Assembly: GCA_045593905.1 (NCBI GenBank)
Contig: JAZNXL010000059.1
Span: 1-29,738, forward strand
Length of the DNA: 29,738 bases
Source of the DNA: RGIG9041 sp045593905
GTDB lineage: Bacteria; Bacillota; Clostridia; Oscillospirales; QAKW01
Direction of reading: 5' to 3'
The notes below the pieces were generated by a model. It was not told the origin of the DNA, did no database searches, and was given only the letters and a program-made list of their open reading frames with translations. This document shows positions 22,000 to 28,991 of the stretch, piece by piece (position 1 is the first letter of the stretch; every line of letters begins with the position of its first letter). A program made the translations under genes and the position numbers.

Positions 22000-23763
22000 T
22001 TAAATTTTAAAATAATCGGGAATTTGTTCTGCATAAATTTGCTTTGCCCTATCGTAAGCGACAAAGGCATTGAACAAAGCAACTGCCCCGTCGATGTGGC
22101 CAGACGATTTCGATTTATGAGGGGTTAAGTTGTTGTTTGCATCTGCCCTTACTTTTAAATTATAAAAACAATATGGCAAAAGTTTGTTTGTTTTGTCAAA
22201 CTTCAACTTGCCGTCTGCAAACAAACTCTTAATAACCTTGATTGCACCCGATAAGGTATAACCACCTTGAGCAACGGCGGTCAATATGCCATCGTCTCTT
22301 ACTTCAACTTCGTCTTCTTCCTTGCTTACTTTTTCGTGATTAAAGCCGTATTCTCTGCCAAGCTCAATAAATTGCTTCGACATCCAGCGGTCATAACCGA
22401 TTTTAAGAATGCTGATTTGGAACTCGTCACGCATCCAAACAAACCAATCCATTACAGCGCGTTGGTCAACGTAACTGCCGTTGGTAACAATAAGCAGTTT
22501 TTTAACGGCATCGCACTTGCTATCGCAGCATTCAAACATAGAATATTCAACTTTGTCTTTTTTGCTATTTCTATCCAAACATTCAGCCGCGATAAAGAAT
22601 GCTTGAACAATAACAAACTTGCCGTCTTCTTTCATTATTAACAAGGTGGCATTTGTCAAGTCAGTTGTTTCTGACAAGTCCAAGCCTGCAACAGCGTAGG
22701 TATCGAATATATCTTCCGTTTTTATGGTAGTCATTGAGTTTTTAATATCTACCATATCAAAATAATCAATGCCTGCGCCGATTTGCCTATTCAAGTGCTT
22801 ACTAATAAAAGTATTACGCATAATAGGGTCATCTTTCATTGCTTGCCATTGTTCTTGCAAGAACTTCATTGTCGGTCTGCCTTCGTACATAGCAGGATTT
22901 GCCTTTATCCAATTAGAAGCGTCATCTGGATTGTCTTCGTCGTCAATGCCGTACATTAAGGCAAAAATTCTGTCGTTTTTTGTAAGTCTTGTTTTGCGTA
23001 AAAACTTGCGATTACGTTCAAGCAAACTTTCGTACAAGCTTTCAGGCGTTATACCAGCCGAAGATATAACTATCATCATCGGTTGTTTACGCGCGCCCAT
23101 ACCAGACTTTAAAGCGTTGTATTGGTTAAAGTTAGTAATTTCGTGTACCTCGTTTGCAACAGCAAAAGAAGGATTGCTGCCGTCTTTACCTTTTATTCTG
23201 CCTGATAAGTATTCAAGTTTGCCATCGTTTATACTACAAATAATCTGTCGCTTTTCTTTGCTACCTACCTTACTGAAAATTTGGTTTAACGGTTCGTGTT
23301 TAATTTCTTTTTCAACAATTTCCAAAGTACGGTAAGACTGTGTGCTGTTTTCCGCTACAATCTGCCCCCACGCGCTCGGCTCTTTGTCAAGCCCCAAAAA
23401 GTAAGTAATCAACGGCGCAATAAAATGGTCTTTACCCCATTTCCTTGAAACAAACAAGTCCAACTCGGTAAAGTACCGAACAAAGCACCCATACTGTTTT
23501 GAAAATTCTTTAATCCCCAAGACGCACGCAGCAATATATTTTTGCTCCATATTAAGGATTAAAGGCGTACCAGCAAGCACGCCTTCCCTATGCTTAAAAA
23601 AACGGCAAAATTTTTCAAACGCTATCGGGTCAGCTTCTTTGTACACAATGTTTTTCCGTCCAATAAGTTCCTTTATCTGCCGAATGTTGTCTTTTACATC
23701 TCTGTTAAAGTCTTGTGGACGTTTTTCTACATAAGAAATGTAATCTTTTATCCATTTTAACAT
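22000..23763 (-). CDS. terL: Terminase large subunit (TerL)
   Basis: 587 aa, the packaging ATPase/nuclease of the HK97-like Terminase_1 family. The Walker A region is the non-classical SRKWGKDHF (about 106-114), Walker B is SFAVANEVHE (199-208, catalytic Glu in NEVHE), and the coupling motif is IVISSAG (231-237). The nuclease domain shows AGLDLSETTDLT (about 359-370, metal-binding Asp362) and a late SSGHIDGAVALFNAF (Asp near 564). It powers DNA translocation through the portal and cuts concatemers. It starts 1 nt after the TerS stop, so the two subunits are co-translated. Confidence 0.97.
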   Translation of the reverse strand: MLKWIKDYISYVEKRPQDFNRDVKDNIRQIKELIGRKNIVYKEADPIAFEKFCRFFKHREGVLAGTPLILNMEQKYIAACVLGIKEFSKQYGCFVRYFTELDLFVSRKWGKDHFIAPLITYFLGLDKEPSAWGQIVAENSTQSYRTLEIVEKEIKHEPLNQIFSKVGSKEKRQIICSINDGKLEYLSGRIKGKDGSNPSFAVANEVHEITNFNQYNALKSGMGARKQPMMIVISSAGITPESLYESLLERNRKFLRKTRLTKNDRIFALMYGIDDEDNPDDASNWIKANPAMYEGRPTMKFLQEQWQAMKDDPIMRNTFISKHLNRQIGAGIDYFDMVDIKNSMTTIKTEDIFDTYAVAGLDLSETTDLTNATLLIMKEDGKFVIVQAFFIAAECLDRNSKKDKVEYSMFECCDSKCDAVKKLLIVTNGSYVDQRAVMDWFVWMRDEFQISILKIGYDRWMSKQFIELGREYGFNHEKVSKEEDEVEVRDDGILTAVAQGGYTLSGAIKVIKSLFADGKLKFDKTNKLLPYCFYNLKVRADANNNLTPHKSKSSGHIDGAVALFNAFVAYDRAKQIYAEQIPDYFKI

Positions 23764-23764
23764 T

Positions 23765-24283
23765 TTAGTCGTCTGTCCTGTTTAATAATTCTGCAAAAAT
23801 GTTTTCTTCTGTTTTGGCATTTGCACCTCTGATGCCTGCCCTTGCCCTTGCTAAAGGACTTAAGCCAAGTTCGTTAAAGTATTTAAGGCATAATAAGGCA
23901 TTGTCGTGTCGCTTCTTAATGTTGGGGTTTGCTTTTAACTGTGTTTTTTCCACTCCGTTTTTGTCAAACATCCCCGTATTATAAACAAGATATGCCCTAT
24001 TGTCTTTCTTCAACTCCGCATCCGCTTCATCTGTCGCAACCTTTGCTCTGCAATAAAGCTCCATCAACTGAACGTCTGCATCGCTTACCATACAATTTAC
24101 AGTTCCCCTAAATATCTTGACAAGCCAATTCCACACTTCCAACTCTTTCTCCGTCAACGTCGGTGGTGGCGTAAATTCTTGCGACTGATAAATAGGTGTC
24201 GATTCTTCCCTTGCTTGCTTATGCTCTTTCGTTTCGTGATACACACTTTGGTCTATGTTTATTTTAGGTCTTCTGCCTGCCAT
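23765..24283 (-). CDS. terS: Terminase small subunit (P27 family)
   Basis: 172 aa, opening MAGRRPKINIDQ as in P27-family small terminases. It continues with PPPTLTEKELEVWNWLVKIF, VSDADVQLMELYCRAKV and the C-terminal SPLARARAGI motif typical of the family. The protein recognises the packaging site and stimulates TerL. It lies between an HNH endonuclease and TerL, the arrangement found in many cos-type Gram-positive phages. A GGGAG site lies about 10 nt upstream. Confidence 0.93.
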   Translation of the reverse strand: MAGRRPKINIDQSVYHETKEHKQAREESTPIYQSQEFTPPPTLTEKELEVWNWLVKIFRGTVNCMVSDADVQLMELYCRAKVATDEADAELKKDNRAYLVYNTGMFDKNGVEKTQLKANPNIKKRHDNALLCLKYFNELGLSPLARARAGIRGANAKTEENIFAELLNRTDD

Positions 24284-24284
24284 A

Positions 24285-24566
24285 TTATATTTTCTCCCAT
24301 TCTCTTAAAAATTTTTGTAACTGCGAATCCCTTTCGTGCAATTCCTGATGGCACGACGGACACACAAGTATCAAGTTGTTAAGTTCCAACCGCTTGCTGT
24401 AGTCTTGCTCGATTGGAATAACGTGATGAACCTCGCGTCCTGCCCTTACAATGCCTTTTGCAAGACACCGTTCACACAATCCGTCCGCCGCCCCAAATTT
24501 ATAGTTACGCAACGCCTTCCACGCGGGACTGTTGTAAAAATCTCGGTACTTTTCGTGGTAATTCAA
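24285..24566 (-). CDS. HNH endonuclease of the packaging module
   Basis: 93 aa from a TTG at 24566, preceded by AAAAGGAG 10 nt upstream; an ATG at 24599 in the same frame has no ribosome site and would add 11 residues. The HNH core is complete: CERC and CPSCH zinc ligands, VHHVIP with the catalytic His, LNNLILVC with the Asn, and HQELH at the end. HNH proteins encoded just before terS work with the terminase in cleaving cos DNA in several phages (HK97 and relatives). Its place directly beside the repeat-rich non-coding region fits that role. Confidence 0.9.
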   Translation of the reverse strand: MNYHEKYRDFYNSPAWKALRNYKFGAADGLCERCLAKGIVRAGREVHHVIPIEQDYSKRLELNNLILVCPSCHQELHERDSQLQKFLREWEKI

Positions 24567-24720
24567 CGTTCTTTGTCTCCTTTTGCGAATTATGTACATA
24601 ATTAGTTAATTTTGAACAATTTTATTCAAAAATCGAAAAAGTTTGAAGGTGAGTTTTTGCGGCGATTTTTTTCCCCGCCCAAAATTCCGCGCAGGGTAGG
24701 GGGGGGTGTATTTGTAAACT

Positions 24721-24812
24721 ATGTAAACGATGTAGGCCATCTTTTCTATTAATTATAAAAAAATATATACATCCCGTAATTGTTTATATTTATGGCCTAC
24801 AATGGTTTACAT
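24721..24812. repeat. Inverted repeat with 20/21-nt arms around an AT-rich spacer
   Basis: The left arm (24721-24740) reads ATGTAAACGATGTAGGCCAT. The right arm (24792-24812), inverted, starts ATGTAAAC and ends TGTAGGCCAT, differing only by CAT for GA in the middle. The 51-nt spacer is almost entirely A and T. This is the architecture of a protein-bound melting site such as a replication origin. Confidence 0.85.
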
Positions 24813-24846
24813 CCCCTATAATATAAGATATAATGCGGTATTTTGT

Positions 24847-24892
24847 GTAAACTAACCTGTAAACTATCCGTAAACTAACTTGTAAACTATCC
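24847..24892. repeat. Two tandem 23-bp iterons
   Basis: The units at 24847-24869 and 24870-24892 are identical except for one base (C at 24857, T at 24880). Each contains two GTAAACTA sites 11-12 bp apart, about one helical turn, so four sites lie on one face of the DNA. The same core occurs in the nearby inverted repeat. Confidence 0.9.
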
Positions 24893-24951
24893 CTTATATT
24901 TTTTATATTTTCCTACATTTTTTAATACTTTTTTACACTAAAAAATGGCCA

Positions 24952-26217
24952 TTAAAAAGGCAGTTCATCGTCGTTGTCAACCAAAATTAGCTTGGAAGAT
25001 GGTTTACGTTTCCATCCTCTTTGCGTTCCGTACTTGTCAAAGCGAATGGACTTGGACTTGACCCATTCGTCCCTGAAAAAGTTATCGAATATGGCAACTA
25101 TATCGTTGCTGTCCTTCTTGGTTATTACGCTATTATGTTCAAAAGCGTTGTCCCAAATGTCCTTGACACAGGTTTTGTCCTTGTCCTTTAGGTACTTGTC
25201 GATAACGCCTATTCTCCAGTCATCTTCAACGCAATTAGCCTGTTCTTCCTTAATGATATCGAGTATTGCCTTGTTAGCGACTAATGAGTAATTGCCGTTA
25301 TCGTAGTTGTGTTTCGCTTCTAACCAGCATTGTAAAATGTCTTCTTTGCATTCCTTTGCACGGTCATATAAGTCGTACCCGTTGCAATGGGTTTCAATGG
25401 GTAAAAAACGTCTGTTGCCTGTTGCATCGGTAAGGAATTGGGTTCTGTTGGTTGTGCCTATAAAGATGCACTTTCTGGGATTGTCTGTTATCCTGCGTTC
25501 GTAAGGCTTGCGATAGTTGTCGTTTTGGCGTGTGATAAAGGACTTGACAGCTTCGACTTCTTTGGACTTGGTCAAGGCTAATAATTCGCTGATTTCACAA
25601 ATCCACGCGCCGTCTAATGCTTCCTTTCCTTCTTGGCCGTCGATTTCGTTGACTTCCTTAAACCACGAATCGTTAAGTGCCAACCATCGTATAAAGGATG
25701 ATTTGCCCGACCCTTGCTCGCCCTTGAAGATTGGCATAAAATCAAACTTGCATCCGTTGTTGTAAAGTCTTGCGATTCCGCCTGTGAAAACAAGCCTTGC
25801 GACTTCCTTTGTGTAGTCGTTATTTCGGCATCCCAAATACTTTTGAAAAATGCTTGATATTCGTTCTTGCCCATCCCATTGATGGCTTTCCAACAAGGCC
25901 TTTATTGGGTTATATGAATTTTTAAAGCAAACAATATTGAATGCGTCGAAGTAACACTCGTTGCTGCGTAGTTTGTACCTATCTTCAATATAAGCCTTTA
26001 ATAAGCTGTCGTCTTGGTCGTTCCAAATCTTGCCGGTGCGTGAATTTTCAGCCGACATTGAAAGCTCGTTGTAGCGCACTATGTCCTTTAAGTTGTTGTC
26101 GTGTTCAAAGATATATAAGTAATTTGGGATTGTCTTTTCGGGCTTGTTGTTTTTCCCCATTTCAAGGTTTTTTGCAACTGCCTTGACGTTGCTTTCCCGT
26201 ACTGCGATGTCATACAT
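24952..26217 (-). CDS. VirE/VapE-family P-loop helicase
   Basis: 421 aa matching the virulence-associated E (VirE, PF05272) family of phage replication helicases. Walker A is GEQGSGKSS (166-174), Walker B is in AWICEISEL (204-212), and the sensor region reads FIGTTNRTQFLTDATGNRRF (252-271). Many relatives carry an N-terminal primase; here only about 120 residues precede the ATPase core, without primase motifs. The last residues, NDDELPF, resemble the SSB C-terminal tail. The start overlaps the preceding stop (TAATG) with a GAGG site. Expected role: unwinding at the phage origin, whose candidate lies directly downstream. Confidence 0.9.
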   Translation of the reverse strand: MYDIAVRESNVKAVAKNLEMGKNNKPEKTIPNYLYIFEHDNNLKDIVRYNELSMSAENSRTGKIWNDQDDSLLKAYIEDRYKLRSNECYFDAFNIVCFKNSYNPIKALLESHQWDGQERISSIFQKYLGCRNNDYTKEVARLVFTGGIARLYNNGCKFDFMPIFKGEQGSGKSSFIRWLALNDSWFKEVNEIDGQEGKEALDGAWICEISELLALTKSKEVEAVKSFITRQNDNYRKPYERRITDNPRKCIFIGTTNRTQFLTDATGNRRFLPIETHCNGYDLYDRAKECKEDILQCWLEAKHNYDNGNYSLVANKAILDIIKEEQANCVEDDWRIGVIDKYLKDKDKTCVKDIWDNAFEHNSVITKKDSNDIVAIFDNFFRDEWVKSKSIRFDKYGTQRGWKRKPSSKLILVDNDDELPF

Positions 26218-26399
26218 TACGCCTCACACTTACCCTTTTCAGCCTTTAGCGTAACTTCAATATACCCTTCGCTTTTGCTTGGCAGTTCGGTATTTGGCTC
26301 GCAGACGTGATATGTGTCTTGCTCGTAAAATACTACTGCGTTGGCAAATTTGCGAATTTTGACTATTTTTGATAGGTCAATAACTCTTGTTTTGCTCAT
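26217..26399 (-). CDS. Small hypothetical protein (60 aa)
   Basis: A beta-rich small protein (MSKTRVIDLSKIVKIRKFA, then AVVFYEQDTYHVC and EGYIEVTLKAEKG) with two cysteines and no membrane segment. It has a strong AAGGAG site 8 nt upstream and its stop overlaps the helicase start, so it is translationally coupled to the helicase. I recognise no family. Its position between an RHH regulator and the helicase suggests a replication-related accessory role, by context only. Confidence 0.75.
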   Translation of the reverse strand: MSKTRVIDLSKIVKIRKFANAVVFYEQDTYHVCEPNTELPSKSEGYIEVTLKAEKGKCEA

Positions 26400-26417
26400 A
26401 ACTTTAACTCCTTAATT

Positions 26418-26561
26418 TTATTTATTCAAAGCTTCTTCGATAAGCCTTGTAATCAATTCTTTCATTGACTTAATGCCGTTTTCAGCGCAATACACAACCA
26501 CTTTCTTTTTTAGTTCTGCACTAATTTCGATAGTGATACGTTCTTTGTTTTTGTCTTTCAC
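26418..26561 (-). CDS. Ribbon-helix-helix DNA-binding protein (47 aa)
   Basis: A short gene with a GTG start at 26561, preceded by GGAG 8 nt upstream. The 47-aa product has the Arc/MetJ-type plan: a beta strand (ERITIEIS, residues 7-14), helix A (AELKKKVVVYCAENG) and helix B (SMKELITRLIEEALNK), with the G-I-K-S turn between the helices. Proteins of this fold bind DNA as dimers through paired beta strands and often repress their own promoter. It is the first gene after the promoter at 26622-26650 and lies in one operon with the 60-aa protein and the helicase. Autoregulation of that promoter, or binding to the GTAAAC repeats, is inference. Confidence 0.88.
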   Translation of the reverse strand: MKDKNKERITIEISAELKKKVVVYCAENGIKSMKELITRLIEEALNK

Positions 26562-26583
26562 TCTATCAACTCCTTTATTTATT

Positions 26584-26619
26584 AAAAAAGCACAACCAGT
26601 TATTGAATTGTGCTTTTTT
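26584..26619 (-). terminator. Bidirectional-looking intrinsic terminator
   Basis: AAAAAAGCACAA (26584-26595) and TTGTGCTTTTTT (26608-26619) pair over 12 bp around a 12-nt loop, with A/T tracts on both sides. It follows the early operon (stop at 26655), but its upstream arm overlaps the expected start site of the next promoter. Confidence 0.75.
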
Positions 26620-26621
26620 AC

Positions 26622-26650
26622 ATTTTAACATTTTATAATTAAATTGTCAA
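26622..26650 (-). promoter_or_regulatory. Sigma-A-type promoter upstream of RHH and helicase genes
   Basis: Minus-strand TTGACA (26650-26645), 17-nt spacer, TAAAAT (26627-26622) with extended TGT. It begins 5 nt after the stop of the 100-aa gene. The predicted start near 26615 lies inside the hairpin just downstream. Confidence 0.8.
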
Positions 26651-26654
26651 GGGT

Positions 26655-26957
26655 TTAGTCTTTAATTTTTGTTATTTCCCATTCGCCTTTATCGTGCTTG
26701 TATTCGTACTTATACCCAAAGTATTTTTCAGCAAGGTGTTTACGTTGCCAAAAAGTCAGTTCTATGTGTTCCTGCTTTAAGAATTTTGCAAACGCCTTTG
26801 CATCCGTTTTTGTTGATTCGTTGGCAAAGGCAAAGCACCAGTTGCAGAAGCTCAAATATATCAATTCACCACTTGTTTCTTGGTGTATCCGCTGCAAGCG
26901 GTGCTGGCATAGTTTTTGTTGATTGGCAAGGTTCAGTTCTTGATTAAATGTTGTCAT
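26655..26957 (-). CDS. Hypothetical protein (100 aa)
   Basis: A soluble protein with an aromatic, Cys-containing centre (LIYLSFCNWCFAFANES), a helical middle (DAKAFAKFLKQEHIELTFWQ) and a Tyr/Lys-rich C-terminus (YFGYKYEYKHDKGEW). No family is recognised. It overlaps the ERCC4 nuclease gene by 14 nt and has AAGGGG 10 nt upstream. It is the last gene of the early operon before a promoter and terminator-like hairpin. The two cysteines in FCNWCF might bind metal, but no second pair is seen. Confidence 0.75.
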   Translation of the reverse strand: MTTFNQELNLANQQKLCQHRLQRIHQETSGELIYLSFCNWCFAFANESTKTDAKAFAKFLKQEHIELTFWQRKHLAEKYFGYKYEYKHDKGEWEITKIKD

Positions 26958-27438
26958 CTTTTTTATCCCCTTTTTTATTGTTTAACTCCGATAGCAACAA
27001 TTCCACAATTTGTCTGCCTGTTCCGTTCTTGTGGCAAAATCTAAACATGCAATTAAACAGTTTAGCATACCGTCTCATTTCGTTATAAATCTGCCAGCCG
27101 TGAACGTTCAAAAATCGTTTATCGTTGACATCAGCAGGAGCGTGCCATTTTAAAAGTTTGTCTTTGTCGCATTTTTCTTCGATTAAAAAGATTAAGCGGA
27201 TGCCGTTGTTTTTGGCTCTGATGCACTCTTTTTCAAATCGAACCTTATCGCAGAAAAAGTTTCCAGCAAGTTCTAAAATGTTGCGTTTAAGGTCGATGAC
27301 TACGCTTTCGTTGTCTTTGATAGCGTAGTCACCGACGTTAAGCTTGATTCGTTCAACGCCTATGTCGTGCTTGGCAAAGTATCGCAAAATGTGGTCTTTT
27401 TTACCTTGCTTTTCGCGCGTGTCCATTAATATAATCAT
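26944..27438 (-). CDS. ERCC4-family nuclease
   Basis: 164 aa from the ATG at 27438, 1 nt after the SSB stop; this gives the usual opening MIILMDTREKQ. A start at 27462 would overlap SSB. The ERCC4 (XPF-type) nuclease signature is present: DTREK (Asp6), LNVGDYAI (GDY 36-38) and VVIDLKRNILELAGN (Asp49, Lys51, equivalent to the ERK motif, here DLK), followed by FEKECIRAKNNGIRLIFLIE. Such small stand-alone ERCC4 nucleases occur in Gram-positive phage replication operons and probably process branched intermediates. Position next to SSB supports this. Confidence 0.9.
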   Translation of the reverse strand: MIILMDTREKQGKKDHILRYFAKHDIGVERIKLNVGDYAIKDNESVVIDLKRNILELAGNFFCDKVRFEKECIRAKNNGIRLIFLIEEKCDKDKLLKWHAPADVNDKRFLNVHGWQIYNEMRRYAKLFNCMFRFCHKNGTGRQIVELLLSELNNKKGDKKDDNI

Positions 27439-27439
27439 T

Positions 27440-27820
27440 TTAGAAAGGTAAATCGTCTTCATTTAATGGCTCAAGCTTTGGTCTGCTAACTGGTTCGCTT
27501 GATTGATTGTCGGCTGACTTTGGTGTTAAAAATTCAACTTGGTCGGCAGCAATATAGGTTGATGTCCTTTTTACGCCTTCTTTATCGGTGTAAGACTTGG
27601 TTTTTAGATAACCGATAACGCCGACTTTTTTGCCTTTGGTTAAGTAATTTTCGCAGTTTTCCGCCGCCTTGCCCCACACTTCAACGTTAAAGAAATCGGT
27701 TTCGTCGCTGGTGTGTGGACGTTTAACGGCTATCAGAAGGTTGCAAACAACGTGTCCGTTTGGTGTAACTTTTGCTTCAACGTCTTTTACGACGTTGCCT
27801 GTACAGGTAAATGATTGCAT
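27440..27820 (-). CDS. ssb: Single-stranded DNA-binding protein
   Basis: 126 aa with the OB-fold pattern of bacterial SSB: TGNVVKDVEAKVTPNGHVVC at the start, TDFFNVEVWGKAAENCENYL in the centre (the conserved W-G-K-A-AE...L+KG run) and STYIAADQVEFL at the end of the fold. A short flexible linker leads to the acidic tail NEDDLPF, which recruits replication proteins. It has an AAGGAGA site 8 nt upstream. It coats phage single-stranded DNA during replication and recombination and is encoded between an HTH regulator and the ERCC4 nuclease. Confidence 0.97.
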   Translation of the reverse strand: MQSFTCTGNVVKDVEAKVTPNGHVVCNLLIAVKRPHTSDETDFFNVEVWGKAAENCENYLTKGKKVGVIGYLKTKSYTDKEGVKRTSTYIAADQVEFLTPKSADNQSSEPVSRPKLEPLNEDDLPF

Positions 27821-27835
27821 AAATATATCTCCTTG

Positions 27836-28048
27836 TTATAAATTAATTTCTTTAAAAAATGCCCACAATTTTAAACCAAATGTATCGGCAATCTTTGTTA
27901 AGTTTTCAATTGTTGGTAAAGTTTTCCCGTTTTCCCACAAACAAACGTTAGATTGTTCGACTCCTATTTCAACGGCTAAATCTAATTGTGACATTTTACT
28001 TTTTTCTCGATATTGTTTGATGTGTGTGCCGATATGTGTAATGCACAT
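27836..28048 (-). CDS. XRE/Cro-CI family HTH regulator
   Basis: 70 aa, essentially a single HTH_3 domain: IKQYREKSKMSQLDLAVEI, GVEQSNVCLWENGKTLPTIE and NLTKIADTFGLKLWAFF correspond to the five helices, with SQLDLA and SNVCLWENG forming the helix-turn-helix. It has no oligomerisation or protease-sensitive domain. It lies in line with the early genes, 1 nt after the preceding stop with an AAGGCAGG site, so it is more likely a Cro-like or early-gene modulator than a divergently transcribed lysogeny repressor. Confidence 0.92.
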   Translation of the reverse strand: MCITHIGTHIKQYREKSKMSQLDLAVEIGVEQSNVCLWENGKTLPTIENLTKIADTFGLKLWAFFKEINL

Positions 28049-28049
28049 A

Positions 28050-28553
28050 TTATATACCTGCCTTATCTTTACATTCAGCAGAGCAAAAAGCCTTGCCGTA
28101 TTTTTGCATTGATTTTTGGTAAAACGCTTCGTCTATTACCGCGCCACAAACGTCGCACAAACGCTTTGGCACGGGTTTAATGCGTAAAACATCGTGTGTC
28201 TGCCCAAACGCCTTGACGTTCTTTTCAACGTAAATGCAGACTTTTTTGCCAATCCACTTTTCAAGGAACGGCGTACCGCAAGCGGTTTCAAGGCTTTTAA
28301 AGTTGGTTTTTGCGTGGATAACCATAGGTTTGTCCAATTCTTCAAAATAAATGAGAAGCTCGTCTTTTAAGGCGTTGTCAATGCCTTTTTTGATGCCTGC
28401 CATATCTGGTATCATTTCGCGTTTAACGACTTGAATTGTTGCGATGATTTGTCCGTAAACAGGCTTGTCGTTTTCGTCGCATCCTGTCAACAATGACCAG
28501 CTGCCCAAAAAGTTTTTGTTAGCTTCGTGTTTCCAATGGGTTAATGTTTGCAT
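28050..28553 (-). CDS. Early phage protein with C-terminal zinc-ribbon (167 aa)
   Basis: Residues 1-125 form a beta-rich domain. Within it, TNFKSLETACGTPFLEKWIG and KKVCIYVEKNVKAFG match a recurrent pattern in Firmicutes phage recombination operons (roughly 'AI.+L.GSPYTEDWIGK.I.LYV.KV+AFG'), which has no firm function. The last 35 residues (CDVCGAVIDEAFYQK, then FCSAEC) form a four-cysteine zinc site. An AAGGAG site precedes the ATG. Neighbours (nuclease, SSB) suggest DNA binding in recombination or replication. Confidence 0.8.
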   Translation of the reverse strand: MQTLTHWKHEANKNFLGSWSLLTGCDENDKPVYGQIIATIQVVKREMIPDMAGIKKGIDNALKDELLIYFEELDKPMVIHAKTNFKSLETACGTPFLEKWIGKKVCIYVEKNVKAFGQTHDVLRIKPVPKRLCDVCGAVIDEAFYQKSMQKYGKAFCSAECKDKAGI

Positions 28554-28556
28554 AAT

Positions 28557-28982
28557 TTATCTCCTTTTTTTTGTTGCATTTTGATTATACATTAGTTTTT
28601 TTATCATTTTAACGCGTTCGTTTTCAGCCTTTTTCCGTCTTGCGAATTTAATGTAGCTTTGGCAGGTTGCGTGCAATTTGCCACACCCTTTTTTGGGGCA
28701 ATATCGACAAGGACAATCATTAGATGCGTCGATGTACTTTTCAAAGGCAACGTTCGCAAACCTGTCTTTGACTTCGTTTTCGTACCCATCCATCAGCCAA
28801 TCGACTAAATCGTTATCGACAAGCAAAACGGCCAAGTGTTTGACAATTTTTTCCTTGTTATGGTTGCCGTCAGCAAAGTAGTCATCAAACAGGATTTCGC
28901 AAAGGACGTTTAAGATTTCTTTGTCGCTGACTTCGTGATTGATTTTTTGCTCGTTATAGGTATATGTGAATACTCGGCTCAT
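28557..28982 (-). CDS. Cys-rich early phage protein (141 aa)
   Basis: Residues 1-85 are a helical acidic domain (DKEILNVLCEILFDDYFADG and EKIVKHLAVLLVDNDLVDWL). Residues about 89-108 carry a Cys cluster (CPCRYC, KKGCGKLHATC) followed by a basic helix. The Cys/His pattern resembles a small zinc-finger protein found alone in many Firmicutes phages; here it seems fused to the helical domain. It has a GGGGGG site just upstream of the ATG and lies between the PD-(D/E)XK nuclease and the zinc-ribbon protein. Function unknown. Confidence 0.75.
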   Translation of the reverse strand: MSRVFTYTYNEQKINHEVSDKEILNVLCEILFDDYFADGNHNKEKIVKHLAVLLVDNDLVDWLMDGYENEVKDRFANVAFEKYIDASNDCPCRYCPKKGCGKLHATCQSYIKFARRKKAENERVKMIKKLMYNQNATKKRR

Positions 28983-28991
28983 TTTACCCCC

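Larger units (their letters stand above)
24600..24951. other. Non-coding control region (candidate origin, cos and/or late promoter)
   Basis: The largest gene-free stretch in the window, between the helicase and HNH genes. From the HNH side it holds a GC-rich patch (about 24658-24706, with CCCCGCCC, CCGCGC and a G8 run), unusual in this AT-rich genome. Next come a long inverted repeat around an AT-rich spacer, an AT-rich TATAATATAAG segment, and tandem GTAAAC repeats close to the helicase stop. Seven GTAAAC cores occur in all (24714, 24723, 24805 inverted, 24847, 24859, 24870, 24882). A TATATT box lies next to the repeats on the minus strand, but with no well-spaced -35. Confidence 0.75.

Noticed and set aside
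21891..22082. 63-codon minus-strand frame between TerL and portal
   Set aside because: It overlaps the end of TerL and runs through a clear promoter and the portal ribosome site; it has no ribosome site of its own.
22769..23335. 188-codon open frame on the plus strand opposite the terminase gene
   Set aside because: No ribosome site, antisense to a conserved TerL frame, and composition as expected for a shadow frame; every supported gene is on the minus strand.
24661..24685. Plus-strand terminator formed by GGCG/CGCC around a T-run
   Set aside because: The stem is only about 4 bp and the T-run is in the loop; no plus-strand transcript is expected here.
24847..24892. CRISPR-like repeat array
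   Set aside because: Only two 23-bp units with no spacers between them and no cas genes; iterons explain it better.
27836..28048. CI-type lysogeny repressor
   Set aside because: Only an HTH domain, same strand as the early genes, no divergent promoter region or integrase in the window; lysogeny cannot be argued from it.
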